NCBI RefSeq assembly: GCF_002205165.1
Contig: NZ_NIVS01000021.1
Coordinates: 1-58,443, forward strand
DNA from: Stenotrophomonas maltophilia
GTDB lineage: Bacteria; Pseudomonadota; Gammaproteobacteria; Xanthomonadales; Xanthomonadaceae
DNA: 58,443 nt
Direction of reading: 5' to 3'
The notes under the pieces are model-generated. The model was not told the origin of the DNA, made no database searches, and saw only the letters and a list, made by a program, of their open reading frames with translations. The position numbers and the translations under genes are program-made. Shown in pieces: positions 30,354-38,823 of this stretch (position 1 is the first letter of the stretch; each line of letters begins with the position of its first letter).

Positions 30354-32210
30354 ATGATTTCCCTTCGTAACTTCGCCTTGCGCCGTGGCGAGCGGCTGCT
30401 GTTGTCCAACGTCGACCTGACCCTGCACGCGGGGTACCGCGTCGGCGTGGTCGGCCGCAACGGGGCCGGCAAGTCCAGCCTGTTCGCGGCCGTGAAGGGC
30501 GAGCTGGAAGCGGACAAGGGCGACGTCGATCTGCCCGGCAAGATCCGCATCGCCAGCGTGGCCCAGGAAACCCCCTCGCTGCCCGACCCCGCGCTGCAGT
30601 TCGTGCTGGAGGGCGACACCGAGGTGGCCGCCGTCATGCGCGAAGAGGCCGAGGCGGCGGCGCGTGAAGACTGGGAAGCGGTTGCCACCGCCCACCAGCG
30701 CATGGCCGAGATCGGCGCCTATGACGCCGAAGCGCGCGCGGGCAAGCTGCTGCACGGCCTGGGCTTCCCGGCCGAGACGCATTCCCGTGCGGTCTCCTCG
30801 TTCTCCGGCGGCTGGCGCGTGCGCCTGAACCTGGCCCGCGCGCTGATGATGCCCAGCGACCTGCTGCTGCTCGACGAACCGACCAACCATCTGGATCTGG
30901 ACGCCGTGTTCTGGCTGGAACAGTGGCTGCTCAAGTACCCGGGCACCCTGCTGCTGATCTCGCATGACCGCGAGTTCCTGGACAACGTGGCGACCCACAC
31001 CCTGCACCTGCACGGTGGCGGCGCCAAGCTGTACGTTGGCGGCTACACCGATTTCGAGCGCCAGCGCGCCGAACAGCTGCGCCAGCAGCAGCTCGCCCAT
31101 GAGAAGGAACAGGCCGAGCGCGCGCATCTGCAGAGCTTCATTGACCGCTTCAAGGCGCAGGCCAGCAAGGCCGCGCAGGCGCAGAGCCGCATGAAACGCC
31201 TGGCCAAGCTGGCCGGCACCGAAGCGGTACGCGCCGAGCGCGAGTTCCGCATCGAATTCGCACCGCCGGCCAAGCTGCCGTTCTCGCTGATCCGCCTGAA
31301 CCACGTCGAGGCCGGTTACGGCGCCGATTCGGTGATCCTGCACAACGTGGGCTTCGGCCTGGAAGCCGGCCAGCGCATCGGCCTGCTCGGCCCGAACGGT
31401 GCCGGTAAGACCACCCTGGTGAAGACTCTGGTGGGCGAACTGGACCCGATCAGTGGCGAGCGTGCCGCGCATCCGGACCTGCGCATCGGTTACTTCGCCC
31501 AGCACACCGTGGAGTCGCTGCACGAAGGGCAGTCGCCGATGGAGCACTTCCGCGATCTGGCCCCGGATGCGCCGAACCAGTCCTTCCGCGATTTCCTCGG
31601 CAAGTGGAACTTCGCCGGCGACCGCGCCTTCGAACCGGTGGATGGCTTCTCCGGTGGCGAGCGCGCGCGCCTGGCGTTGGCACTGATCGCCTATCAGCAG
31701 CCGAACGTGCTGCTGCTCGACGAACCGACCAACCACCTGGACCTGGAAATGCGCGAAGCGCTGGCTGAAGCACTGGCCGACTTCGAAGGCGCGATCGTGA
31801 TGGTCTCCCATGACCGCCATCTGATCGGCCTGGTCTGCGATACCTTCTGGCGCGTGGCCGATGGCGTGGTCGAGCCGTTCGACGGCGATCTGGATGCCTA
31901 CGCGGCGTGGCTGCGTTCGCGTCCCGCCGCGCAGGGCACCAAGCACAAGCTCGCCGCGGCCGCCCCGGAGCCGGCGCCGCCGACCCCGCCGCTGCCCGCG
32001 CGCAAGCCGGCCAACCCGCACAAGCTGGCCGCTGCCGAAGCCAAGGTGGGCGAGCTGGAAGCGCTGTTGGCCGATCTGGACCGCCAGCTGGCCGACCCGT
32101 CCAACTACGCCGATGCGACACGCATGGCCGTGCTGGGCCGTGATCGTGAAGCCACCGCAACCCTGCTCAGCAAGGCCGAGCAGACGTGGATGGAATTGCT
32201 GGACGCGTAA
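30354..32210 (+). CDS. yheS: ABC-F family ATPase, YheS type
   Basis: ABC-F proteins have two ATPase domains and no membrane segments, and act on ribosomes. The 618-residue product follows E. coli YheS closely. The first domain has Walker A GRNGAGKSS near residue 35, signature SSFSGGWRVRLNLARAL and Walker B LLLLDEPTNHLDLD. The linker AHLQSFIDRFKAQASKAAQA precedes the second domain, with GPNGAGKTT, GFSGGERARLALAL and a second DEPTNHLDLE. A charged C-terminal tail (residues ~530-618) forms a likely coiled coil. The ATG at 30354 gives the standard MISLRNFALRRG start; TAGAAT at 30291-30296 is a possible -10. Confidence 0.93.
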   Translation: MISLRNFALRRGERLLLSNVDLTLHAGYRVGVVGRNGAGKSSLFAAVKGELEADKGDVDLPGKIRIASVAQETPSLPDPALQFVLEGDTEVAAVMREEAEAAAREDWEAVATAHQRMAEIGAYDAEARAGKLLHGLGFPAETHSRAVSSFSGGWRVRLNLARALMMPSDLLLLDEPTNHLDLDAVFWLEQWLLKYPGTLLLISHDREFLDNVATHTLHLHGGGAKLYVGGYTDFERQRAEQLRQQQLAHEKEQAERAHLQSFIDRFKAQASKAAQAQSRMKRLAKLAGTEAVRAEREFRIEFAPPAKLPFSLIRLNHVEAGYGADSVILHNVGFGLEAGQRIGLLGPNGAGKTTLVKTLVGELDPISGERAAHPDLRIGYFAQHTVESLHEGQSPMEHFRDLAPDAPNQSFRDFLGKWNFAGDRAFEPVDGFSGGERARLALALIAYQQPNVLLLDEPTNHLDLEMREALAEALADFEGAIVMVSHDRHLIGLVCDTFWRVADGVVEPFDGDLDAYAAWLRSRPAAQGTKHKLAAAAPEPAPPTPPLPARKPANPHKLAAAEAKVGELEALLADLDRQLADPSNYADATRMAVLGRDREATATLLSKAEQTWMELLDA

Positions 32211-32213
32211 ACG

Positions 32214-32285
32214 GCATGCCGATCAACGGTCGGCATCTCCCTGGCACCCTCAGGCAACCGGTAGGTGCCGACCGTTGGTCGGCAC
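32214..32285. repeat. SMAG/REP-like repeats overlapping the ampR 3' end
   Basis: A degenerate palindrome (32214-32235) and an intact GTAGGTGCCGACC-type copy (32261-32285) lie here. The intact copy is inside the reading frame of ampR and encodes its last residues (VPTNGRHLP) before the stop at 32250-32252. Confidence 0.8.
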
Positions 32286-33149
32286 ATCGTCCTGCGCCTC
32301 CAGCCATTCCCGGAACCGCCGCGCCGCGTCGCTCTCGGCGCGCGAGCGTAGCCGCGTCAGCCAATATCTGCCCAGCGCCAGCGTCTGCGCGAAGGGCTGG
32401 ATCAAGCGGCCGTGGGCCAGATCCTGCTCGAACATCTTCAACGGCAACAACGCCACGCCTGCCCCCGCGGCAGCCGCACTGGCCAGCGTCAGTGAGGAAT
32501 CAAACACCGGGCCACGTGCTTCCAGCTCCGGCGCGCCTGCCGCCTGCAACCAGCGTGGCCACTCATCGCTGCGATAGGAGCGCAGCAGCGGCACATTGGC
32601 CAGATCGCGCGGCTGCCGCAGCGTCCGTGCCAGCGCCGGCGCGCATAGCGGCGCGAAAGGAGCATCCAGCACGGCGTCGCTGACCTGCCCCTGCCAATCG
32701 CCGTCACCGAACCGGATCGCCAGGTCCAGCCCTTCACCGGCCAGATCGATGCGGTTGTTGTGGGTCTGCAGGCGCAGCTCGATATCCGGATGGCGCGCAT
32801 TGAAATCCCCCAGGCGCGGCAGCAGCCAGCCCGTGGCGAAGGTGCCGACCACGCCGACGCTGAGCACCTCGCGGAAATGCCCACCGACGAACCGGTCCAG
32901 GCTCACCGCGATACGGTCAAAGGCCTCGTTGAGCACCGGGTACAGACGGGCCCCTTCATCGGTCAGGGCGACCCCGCGCGGCAACCGGGTGAACAGCGAC
33001 ACGCCCAGCCGATCCTCCAGCGCCCGGATCTGATGACTCAACGCGGCCTGGCTGACGCACAGCTCCAGCGCCGCGCGGGTGAAGTTCTGGTGCCGGGCGG
33101 CGGCCTCGAAGGCGCGCAGGGCATTGAGCGGCAACTGGGGGCGGAGCAT
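32250..33149 (-). CDS. ampR: LysR-type regulator AmpR of the adjacent beta-lactamase
   Basis: AmpR is a LysR-family regulator that senses cell-wall muropeptides and induces a divergently transcribed beta-lactamase. The 299-residue protein has a helix-turn-helix at residues ~20-40 (FTRAALELCVSQAALSHQIRALEDRLG) and a LysR substrate domain (FRSY-like LRSYRSDEWPRWL near residue 195). It starts MLRPQLPLNALRAFEAAARH, as in known AmpR proteins. It is divergent from the class A beta-lactamase gene, with a 207-base shared intergenic region. The last ~10 residues are encoded by a palindromic repeat, so the native C-terminus has probably been altered. Confidence 0.9.
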   Translation of the reverse strand: MLRPQLPLNALRAFEAAARHQNFTRAALELCVSQAALSHQIRALEDRLGVSLFTRLPRGVALTDEGARLYPVLNEAFDRIAVSLDRFVGGHFREVLSVGVVGTFATGWLLPRLGDFNARHPDIELRLQTHNNRIDLAGEGLDLAIRFGDGDWQGQVSDAVLDAPFAPLCAPALARTLRQPRDLANVPLLRSYRSDEWPRWLQAAGAPELEARGPVFDSSLTLASAAAAGAGVALLPLKMFEQDLAHGRLIQPFAQTLALGRYWLTRLRSRAESDAARRFREWLEAQDDVPTNGRHLPVA

Positions 33150-33179
33150 GGGGCGAGCCGTGAGCAGGGATGATGCATC

Positions 33180-33207
33180 TTCGCATTGTGGGCGCTGCTG
33201 CGGCGAA
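33180..33207. promoter_or_regulatory. Possible AmpR operator in the ampR-bla gap
   Basis: A dyad TTCGC-N18-GCGAA lies 31 bases from the ampR start, within the intergenic region where a LysR-type regulator is expected to bind. A candidate -10 for the beta-lactamase gene is TATGAG at 33266-33271. Both assignments are inferred from position and symmetry only. Confidence 0.3.
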
Positions 33208-33356
33208 CGACGCCCAGCGGCGCCATCGTTTCGGGCGCCCGATTCGTCAGGGCTCGGGCGGAAGGTATGAGATCAAGTAATGCCTTCTGCTGAAAATCCT
33301 CGCTGGTGGAGGCGCTGCAACCTGCCAATACTCAGGCCTTCGCCAAGGAGAACCGC

Positions 33357-34259
33357 ATGATCGCTCGACGACAGTTCCTGCAATGGACCGGCGCGGCCGC
33401 CGCCTCGGCGCTGGCCGCCACCGCCTTCGCCAAGACCGCGCTGCCCTCGCCGAAACCCGCCGTCGCAGCGAAGGACTTCGCGGCGCTGGAAGCGGCGAGC
33501 GGGGGCCGCCTCGGCGTGACCCTGCTCAACACCGGCACCGGCTGGCGCACTGGCAACCGGCAGGACGAACGCTTCCCGATGTGCAGCACGTTCAAGTTCG
33601 TGTTGTCCGCTGCGGTGCTGCATCTGGCCGACCAGGGCAGGCTCCTGCTGGACCAGCGCGTGCCCGTGCGCCAGCAGGACATGCTCTCGCATGCGCCGGT
33701 GACCACGCGGCACATCGGCAAGGACATGACCGTGCGCGACCTGTGCCGGGCGACCATGATCACCAGCGACAACCCCGCTGCGAACCTGCTGCTGGGCAGG
33801 GTGGGCGGGCCGGCCGGCGTGACCGCCTTCCTGCGCGCCAATGGCGATGCGGTGACCCGCAACGATCGCCTGGAGCCGGAGATGAACCGCTTCGCCCCCG
33901 GTGACCCGCGCGATACCACCAGCCCCGCCGCGATGGCGGCGAGCCTGCAGCGCTTCGTGCTCGGCGATGTACTCAAGCCCGCGTCAAAACAGCAGTTGGC
34001 CGATTGGTTGATCGACAACGAGACCGGCGATGCACGGCTGCGCGCCGGGTTGTCCAAGGCGTGGCGGGTGGGTGACAAGACCGGCAGCAATGGCGAGGAC
34101 ACCACCAACGACATCGCGATCCTGTGGCCGCTTGCCGGCGGTGCCCCGTGGGTGCTGACCAGCTATCTGCAGGGCGCGACGGTGGACGATGCCGGCCGCA
34201 ACGACGTGCTGCGGCAGGTGGCCGTGATCGCCGAGGGCATCATGCAGCGGGGCGGGTAG
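33357..34259 (+). CDS. blaL2: Class A beta-lactamase, L2-like, Tat-exported
   Basis: The enzyme is a serine beta-lactamase that hydrolyses penicillins and cephalosporins in the periplasm. The 300-residue protein begins with a twin-arginine signal (MIARRQFLQWTGAAAASALA). It shows the active-site SxxK as CSTFK near residue 77, SDN in MITSDNPAAN, the Glu166 motif in LEPEMNRF, and the KTG triad in VGDKTGSNGED. Long stretches match the Stenotrophomonas maltophilia L2 enzyme as I recall it (DLCRATMITSDN; DWLIDNETGDARLRAGL). The ATG at 33357 follows AAGGAG. It is divergent from ampR, consistent with inducible expression. Confidence 0.93.
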   Translation: MIARRQFLQWTGAAAASALAATAFAKTALPSPKPAVAAKDFAALEAASGGRLGVTLLNTGTGWRTGNRQDERFPMCSTFKFVLSAAVLHLADQGRLLLDQRVPVRQQDMLSHAPVTTRHIGKDMTVRDLCRATMITSDNPAANLLLGRVGGPAGVTAFLRANGDAVTRNDRLEPEMNRFAPGDPRDTTSPAAMAASLQRFVLGDVLKPASKQQLADWLIDNETGDARLRAGLSKAWRVGDKTGSNGEDTTNDIAILWPLAGGAPWVLTSYLQGATVDDAGRNDVLRQVAVIAEGIMQRGG

Positions 34260-34309
34260 GCCATGCAGCCCGGCAGGCACCGACCACTGGCGGGTGCACC
34301 GTCGTGAAG

Positions 34310-34330
34310 GTGCCGGCCAATGGCCGGCAC
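34310..34330. repeat. Palindrome between bla and ggpPS
   Basis: GTGCCGGCC-AAT-GGCCGGCAC is a perfect inverted repeat between two convergent genes, of the same type as the REP-like palindromes but without the GTAG head. A degenerate relative lies at 34274-34298. Confidence 0.6.
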
Positions 34331-34343
34331 GACACGTTTGACG

Positions 34344-36656
34344 TCAGCCTTCGGCGTGACTGTTGCGCACTGCCTCCAGGAAGTCCCGGCCCCAGCGATC
34401 CACGTCGTAATACTCCACGCTGCCGAACAACTGGCGCATGCGCCCGGTCGCTTCGTCGTCAGGCATCGACAACGCCTGCAGCAGGCCAGCGGTGAGATCG
34501 GCCGGGTCATGCGGATTGGTCAGCACCGCCCCCTTCAACTCGGCCGCCGCACCGGCGAATTCACTGAGCACCAGTACGCCGTTGCTGCCCTCGATGCCCT
34601 GCGTGGCCACGAACTCCTTGGACACCAGGTTCAAGCCATCACGCAGCGGGGTGATCCACATCACCTGCGCGGCCGCGTAATGCGCGACCACTTCCTCGAA
34701 TGGCAGCGCCTGGGCGAAGAAGCGCACCGGCGTCCAGTCCAGCCGTGAGAAGCGCCCGTTGATCCGCCCGACGGCCTGCTCGATCTGGTTCTGCAGCGTG
34801 CGGTAGATCGTCATCTCACGCGCGGCGGGCACGCAGATCATCAGCAGGGTGACCTTGCCCTGGCGGTCCGGATGCTGTTCCAGCAGGCGTTCGAACGCCT
34901 CCAGCTTGGCCAGCGTGCCCTTGGTGTAATCCAGGCGCTCCACCGAGAGCACCAGCTTGCGTGCGCCGATCTCGCGGCGCAGCTTGAAGATGTCGTTGCG
35001 CACATCGCTGCGTGCGAGCACGTTATGGATGCGGCGCAGATCGGTCCCGACCGGATGTGCACCGAGCGCCACTTCGCGATCCCCCACGCGCAGGCGCGTG
35101 GTCATCGTGTCCAGCCCGACCGCGCAGCCGTAGGTGAGGAAGCGCGGCGCGCAGCTTTCCCAGGCCAGGCGCTCGGCCGGCATGGCACCGCGCACCACGT
35201 CCACGAAGTTCTCCACCTGGCGCGGAATGTGGAAGCCGATGTAATCGCAGCTGAGCAGGCTGCCGATGATCTCGCGGCGCCAAGGCACCACGTTGAACAC
35301 ATCGGCCGAAGGAAAGTAGGTGTGGTGGAAGAAGGCGATCTTCAGGTCCGGGCGCAGCTCGCGCAGCGTGGCCGGCACCATCCACAGGTTGTAGTCGTGG
35401 ATCCACACGGTCGCGCCATGCGCGGCTTCGGCGGCGGTGGCCTCGGCGAACTTGCGGTTGACCTTCAGGAACACCTGCCAGTCTTCCTCGCGGAACTTTG
35501 CGCGTTCCCAGAACACATGCAGCATCGGCCAGAACGCTTCCTTGGAGAAGCGCTTGTAGAAGATGTCCACTTCCTGCTTGCTCAGCGGTACGCGCGCGGC
35601 GGTCAGGGTGGGGTAGCGCTCGGCATCCACCGCCAGGTGGGTCTGGAACGGGCCACGCTTGGGCTCATCGATACCCCAGGCTACCCAGGAACCCTTCTGG
35701 CCGCCTTCGAAGAAGCTCAGCAGCGAGGGAATGATGCCGTTCGGTGAACGCGGCGGGCGCTGCACCAGCACGCCGTCTTCCATCACTTCATCGAAGGGGA
35801 GACGGTGGTAGACCATGACCAGATCGGCGCCATCGGCGCGCGCCTGCGGTGGCGGGCGCAGGAAGGGATCGTCATCGGCGAGCAGCCCGAACTGTTCGAT
35901 CGCTTCGAGGATGCCGCCGCAGCCCGGCGCCTGTGCATGGAAGGTGTGCTTCAGGTCGGCCGTCGCGGCGGTCAGCGCCGGCTCGGAATCGCCCACGCAC
36001 ACCCCGCGGAAGCCGGAGGTATACATCGACAGGTCATTGAGGGTGTCGCCGGCCACCAGGATACGGTCGCGTGGCAGCTCCAGCAGGCGCGCAAGCGCGG
36101 CCAGGGTGCGGCCCTTGTCGGTATCCGGCGGCAGGATGTCCAGGTAGCGGTCGGCCGAATACAGCACATCGCAGCCCAGCGCCTGTGCGGCCGCCTGGAT
36201 CTGTGAGCGCAGCGGCGCCAGCGTGTCGGGGTCGCAGAAATACGAGCAGCGGCGTTCCTGCGGCACATCCTGGCGCTGCAGCGCGGTGAACGGACGCATT
36301 GCGGCGGCGACCACCTGCTCGCCGGGCCAGTGCGCGTCGATCATCGATTGCAGGGGCTGCAGCGGCTGCAGGGTATGGCCGTCGACGACGGTCGCACCGA
36401 CATCGCAGACTACGTAATCCGGGCGCGGAATGGCCGGATCGGAGAGCAGCGGCATCACCGCTTCCAGGCCGCGGCCAGTGATGAAGATCAGGCGGATACC
36501 GGGGTGCTGGTCGACCAGCCGGTAGAGCCGATGACGCGCGGCGGGATCGCCGGCAAGGAAGGTGCCATCCAGATCGGTGGCAAGAATCAGTTGCGGGGCC
36601 GGCGGCGCCGGCGGTGTACGGGTTGGAGTGAGGGAGGTCGGTGTCGAAACAGTCAA
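34344..36656 (-). CDS. ggpPS: Bifunctional glucosylglycerol-phosphate phosphatase/synthase (GgpPS)
   Basis: The 770-residue fusion probably makes the osmolyte glucosylglycerol from ADP-glucose and glycerol-3-phosphate. The N-terminal HAD phosphatase (residues ~20-270) has motif I LILATDLDGTFLAG and motif IV VAGDTLNDLSMY. The C-terminal GT20 synthase (~275-765) resembles cyanobacterial GgpS more than OtsA: VYHRLPFDEV, RSPNGIIPSLLSFF, SKEAFWPMLHVF, FHHTYFPSADVFNVVPWRRE, GFHIPRQVENFVDVVR and SVERLDYTKGT. The phosphatase-first domain order is that reported for S. rhizophila GgpPS. Its ATG overlaps the stop of the upstream MFS gene by four bases. A trehalose synthase/phosphatase is the alternative but fits less well. 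Confidence 0.88.
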   Translation of the reverse strand: MTVSTPTSLTPTRTPPAPPAPQLILATDLDGTFLAGDPAARHRLYRLVDQHPGIRLIFITGRGLEAVMPLLSDPAIPRPDYVVCDVGATVVDGHTLQPLQPLQSMIDAHWPGEQVVAAAMRPFTALQRQDVPQERRCSYFCDPDTLAPLRSQIQAAAQALGCDVLYSADRYLDILPPDTDKGRTLAALARLLELPRDRILVAGDTLNDLSMYTSGFRGVCVGDSEPALTAATADLKHTFHAQAPGCGGILEAIEQFGLLADDDPFLRPPPQARADGADLVMVYHRLPFDEVMEDGVLVQRPPRSPNGIIPSLLSFFEGGQKGSWVAWGIDEPKRGPFQTHLAVDAERYPTLTAARVPLSKQEVDIFYKRFSKEAFWPMLHVFWERAKFREEDWQVFLKVNRKFAEATAAEAAHGATVWIHDYNLWMVPATLRELRPDLKIAFFHHTYFPSADVFNVVPWRREIIGSLLSCDYIGFHIPRQVENFVDVVRGAMPAERLAWESCAPRFLTYGCAVGLDTMTTRLRVGDREVALGAHPVGTDLRRIHNVLARSDVRNDIFKLRREIGARKLVLSVERLDYTKGTLAKLEAFERLLEQHPDRQGKVTLLMICVPAAREMTIYRTLQNQIEQAVGRINGRFSRLDWTPVRFFAQALPFEEVVAHYAAAQVMWITPLRDGLNLVSKEFVATQGIEGSNGVLVLSEFAGAAAELKGAVLTNPHDPADLTAGLLQALSMPDDEATGRMRQLFGSVEYYDVDRWGRDFLEAVRNSHAEG

Positions 36657-37921
36657 TGCACTTCCTTATCGGTGTCAGAGGGGAGGGAAATATCGGGATC
36701 CGGCGGCGCGGTGTCGGTTTCGGGCATGAGCTCCAGGGCCGAAGGCGTGGTGCGCAGCATCAGCCGGAAGCCGACCGGATGCGTGCGCAGGCGCTGGAAG
36801 CTGAGCAGGCGCGCGGTGGTGAACAGGGCCAGCAGCATCAGCACCACCGCGAAGTACAGCGGCAGCGCCGGTGCGCCGAACTGCTGCATGGCCGCGCCAG
36901 CGATCGCCGGGCCGAGCGCGGCGCCCACGCCGTGCACCAGCAGCAGGCTCGAGCAGCCGGAGAGCAGGTCTTCGCGCGGCAGGTAATCGAGCATGTGCGC
37001 CACCGCGAACGGATACAGCGCGAAGGCCAGTCCGCCGTAGAAGAAGAACAGGCCAAACAACAGATGCGTCTGCAGCTGGATCATCGGCAGCGACGCCACT
37101 ACGGCGATACCCGCCGCGGCCAGGCTCAGGGCGACCAGCCCGGTGCGGCGGTCATGGCCATCGCTGATGTGGCCCAGCGGCCACTGCAGCAGTGCGCCAC
37201 CGGCGATGGCGGTGAGCATGAACAGGGCGACGCCGTTGCCGTCCAGGCCGACGTCGCCGGCATACACCGGCAGCAGGCCCCAGAACGCGCCCATCGCCAG
37301 CCCGGACAGTCCGGCGGCGACGGTCGCCACCGGCGCCATGGTGTACAGGCGCGCCAGTTTCAGGCGCGGCACGGAAGGAATCTCCGGCGGCCGCAGGCGC
37401 GTGGCGGTGACTGGCAACACCGCCGCGCAGACCAGGATCGCGGTGAGCATGAACATCGCGGTCGCGCCTGCATCGCCCAGCATCAGCAGCACCTGGCCCA
37501 GCGCCAGTGCAGAGAGATTGACCACCATGTACAGCGAGAAGGCGCGGCTGCGTAGGCGTGGATCCGGCTCGGCGTTGAGCCAGCTCTCGATCACGGTGTA
37601 CAGGCCGACCAGCGCGATGCCGGTGAGGATGCGCAGCACGCCCCAACCCACGGGATTGATCCACAGAGGGTGCAGCAGCACCGCGATGGCGGCGAGGGCG
37701 GCAAAGAAGGCAAACGCACGGATATGGCCGATGCGGCCGATCAGCGAGGGGGCGAAAAAGGTGCCGATGAAAAACCCGGCGAAATAGCCGGACATCACCA
37801 ACCCCAGGGTGCCGGCACCAAAGCCGGCTTCACCACCGCGCACCGCCAGCAATGTGCCGAGCAGGCCACTGCCGGTCAGCAGCAGCGCCACACCGGCGAG
37901 CAGGGCGGTCAACCGCAACAT
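36653..37921 (-). CDS. MFS transporter (YcaD-like) coupled to ggpPS
   Basis: The 422-residue protein has 12 predicted membrane segments in the MFS pattern (LTALLAGVALLLTGSGLLGTLL; SGYFAGFFIGTFFAPSLIGRIGHIRAF; IESWLNAEPDPRLRSRAFSLYMVV). The signature between segments 2 and 3 (APSLIGRIGHIRAF) and the IESWLN element resemble the YcaD family. Its stop overlaps the ggpPS start (ATGA), so the two are one operon. The context suggests osmolyte or precursor transport, but this is not shown by sequence. I chose the ATG at 37921, preceded by AAGGG; a TTG at 37954 is possible. Confidence 0.88.
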   Translation of the reverse strand: MLRLTALLAGVALLLTGSGLLGTLLAVRGGEAGFGAGTLGLVMSGYFAGFFIGTFFAPSLIGRIGHIRAFAFFAALAAIAVLLHPLWINPVGWGVLRILTGIALVGLYTVIESWLNAEPDPRLRSRAFSLYMVVNLSALALGQVLLMLGDAGATAMFMLTAILVCAAVLPVTATRLRPPEIPSVPRLKLARLYTMAPVATVAAGLSGLAMGAFWGLLPVYAGDVGLDGNGVALFMLTAIAGGALLQWPLGHISDGHDRRTGLVALSLAAAGIAVVASLPMIQLQTHLLFGLFFFYGGLAFALYPFAVAHMLDYLPREDLLSGCSSLLLVHGVGAALGPAIAGAAMQQFGAPALPLYFAVVLMLLALFTTARLLSFQRLRTHPVGFRLMLRTTPSALELMPETDTAPPDPDISLPSDTDKEVH

Positions 37922-38048
37922 GCGTGCGCCCTTCGTGGGGAAGAAGGCGAACAAGTCACGTGATTGACCATAACACAGGGGGAATGAAGCCCCGGTTGCA
38001 GCGGCGGCGGTGCGCGCGTGAACCGGTCTGTCGCATCAGGCGTGTGGT

Positions 38049-38077
38049 TTGCGCTGCCCGGTCGCGACCGTTAGGGT
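38049..38077 (+). promoter_or_regulatory. Predicted promoter giving a leaderless mRNA
   Basis: TTGCGC (38049-38054), a 17-base spacer and TAGGGT (38072-38077) end seven bases before the ATG at 38084. Transcription would therefore begin at or very near the start codon. Confidence 0.55.
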
Positions 38078-38083
38078 GGGGGC

Positions 38084-38719
38084 ATGAACGCAGTCAAACT
38101 TCTTCCTTTGGCCGCTGCATTGGCGATCACCGCCTGCAGTGGCTCCAACGACACCGTCGGGCATGAGGTGTCGATGGCACCTTCCGATGCCTTCATGTCC
38201 GCCGTGGCGGCGCATTGCGGCAAAGCGTTCGAAGGTCGCATCGCGGTCAACGAACCGCGCACCGACGCGCCGGACCCGTTCGAGGGCAAGCGCCTGGTGA
38301 TGCATGTGCGTGGCTGCGAGGATCCGGCGCATGAGCTGCGGATTCCGTTCCATGTCGGCGACGACCACTCGCGTACCTGGGTGCTGAGCCGTACCGAGAA
38401 CGGCCTGCGCCTGAAGCATGATCACCGCCACGAAGATGGCAGCCCGGATGCCGTGACGATGTACGGCGGCGACAGCAAACCGCCGGGTACTGCGCAACGC
38501 CAGTCCTTTCCGGTCGATTCGGATTCGGTGGCGATGTTCCGCAAGGCGGACATGCTCGCCTCGGTGCAGAACACCTGGGCGATGGAAGTCGAGCCGGATC
38601 AGCGCTTCGTCTACGAATTGACCCGCCCGGGCGGGCGCCACTTCCAGGTGGTGTTCGACCTGAGTAAGCCGGTGGCGTTGCCGCCCGCGCCGTGGGGCAG
38701 CGACACGCCTGCGCCGTAA
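38084..38719 (+). CDS. Predicted lipoprotein of unknown function
   Basis: The 211-residue protein has a lipoprotein signal peptide (MNAVKLLPLAAALAITAC, lipidated Cys near residue 18) followed by a polar mature domain. I do not recognise the domain. It is rich in His and Asp (RLKHDHRHEDGSPDAVTMYGG) and has HVRGCEDPAHELRIPFHVGDDHSRTW near its centre. It is divergent from the MFS-ggpPS operon with a 162-base gap, so co-regulation is possible. It likely has a leaderless transcript. Confidence 0.8.
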   Translation: MNAVKLLPLAAALAITACSGSNDTVGHEVSMAPSDAFMSAVAAHCGKAFEGRIAVNEPRTDAPDPFEGKRLVMHVRGCEDPAHELRIPFHVGDDHSRTWVLSRTENGLRLKHDHRHEDGSPDAVTMYGGDSKPPGTAQRQSFPVDSDSVAMFRKADMLASVQNTWAMEVEPDQRFVYELTRPGGRHFQVVFDLSKPVALPPAPWGSDTPAP

Positions 38720-38781
38720 CGCAGTCGGCTTGCGCCAACCGCCAACCGCCGGCCGCTGACCGCCAGCCGGCGGGCCCCTGA

Positions 38782-38807
38782 CAGGTGCCGACCAAGGTCG
38801 GCACCTG
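38782..38807. terminator. Palindrome between convergent genes
   Basis: A perfect 12-base-pair inverted repeat CAGGTGCCGACC with two bases (AA) between the arms lies between the lipoprotein gene and the DUF3011 gene. It belongs to the SMAG/REP-like family and probably marks both 3' ends. Confidence 0.6.
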
Positions 38808-38823
38808 CGGCAGGGCGGAGCGC

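Noticed and set aside
34344..36656. Annotation as a bifunctional trehalose-6-phosphate synthase/phosphatase
   Set aside because: The synthase motifs follow GgpS, the phosphatase is N-terminal, and a separate otsA and otsB pair already exists in the window.
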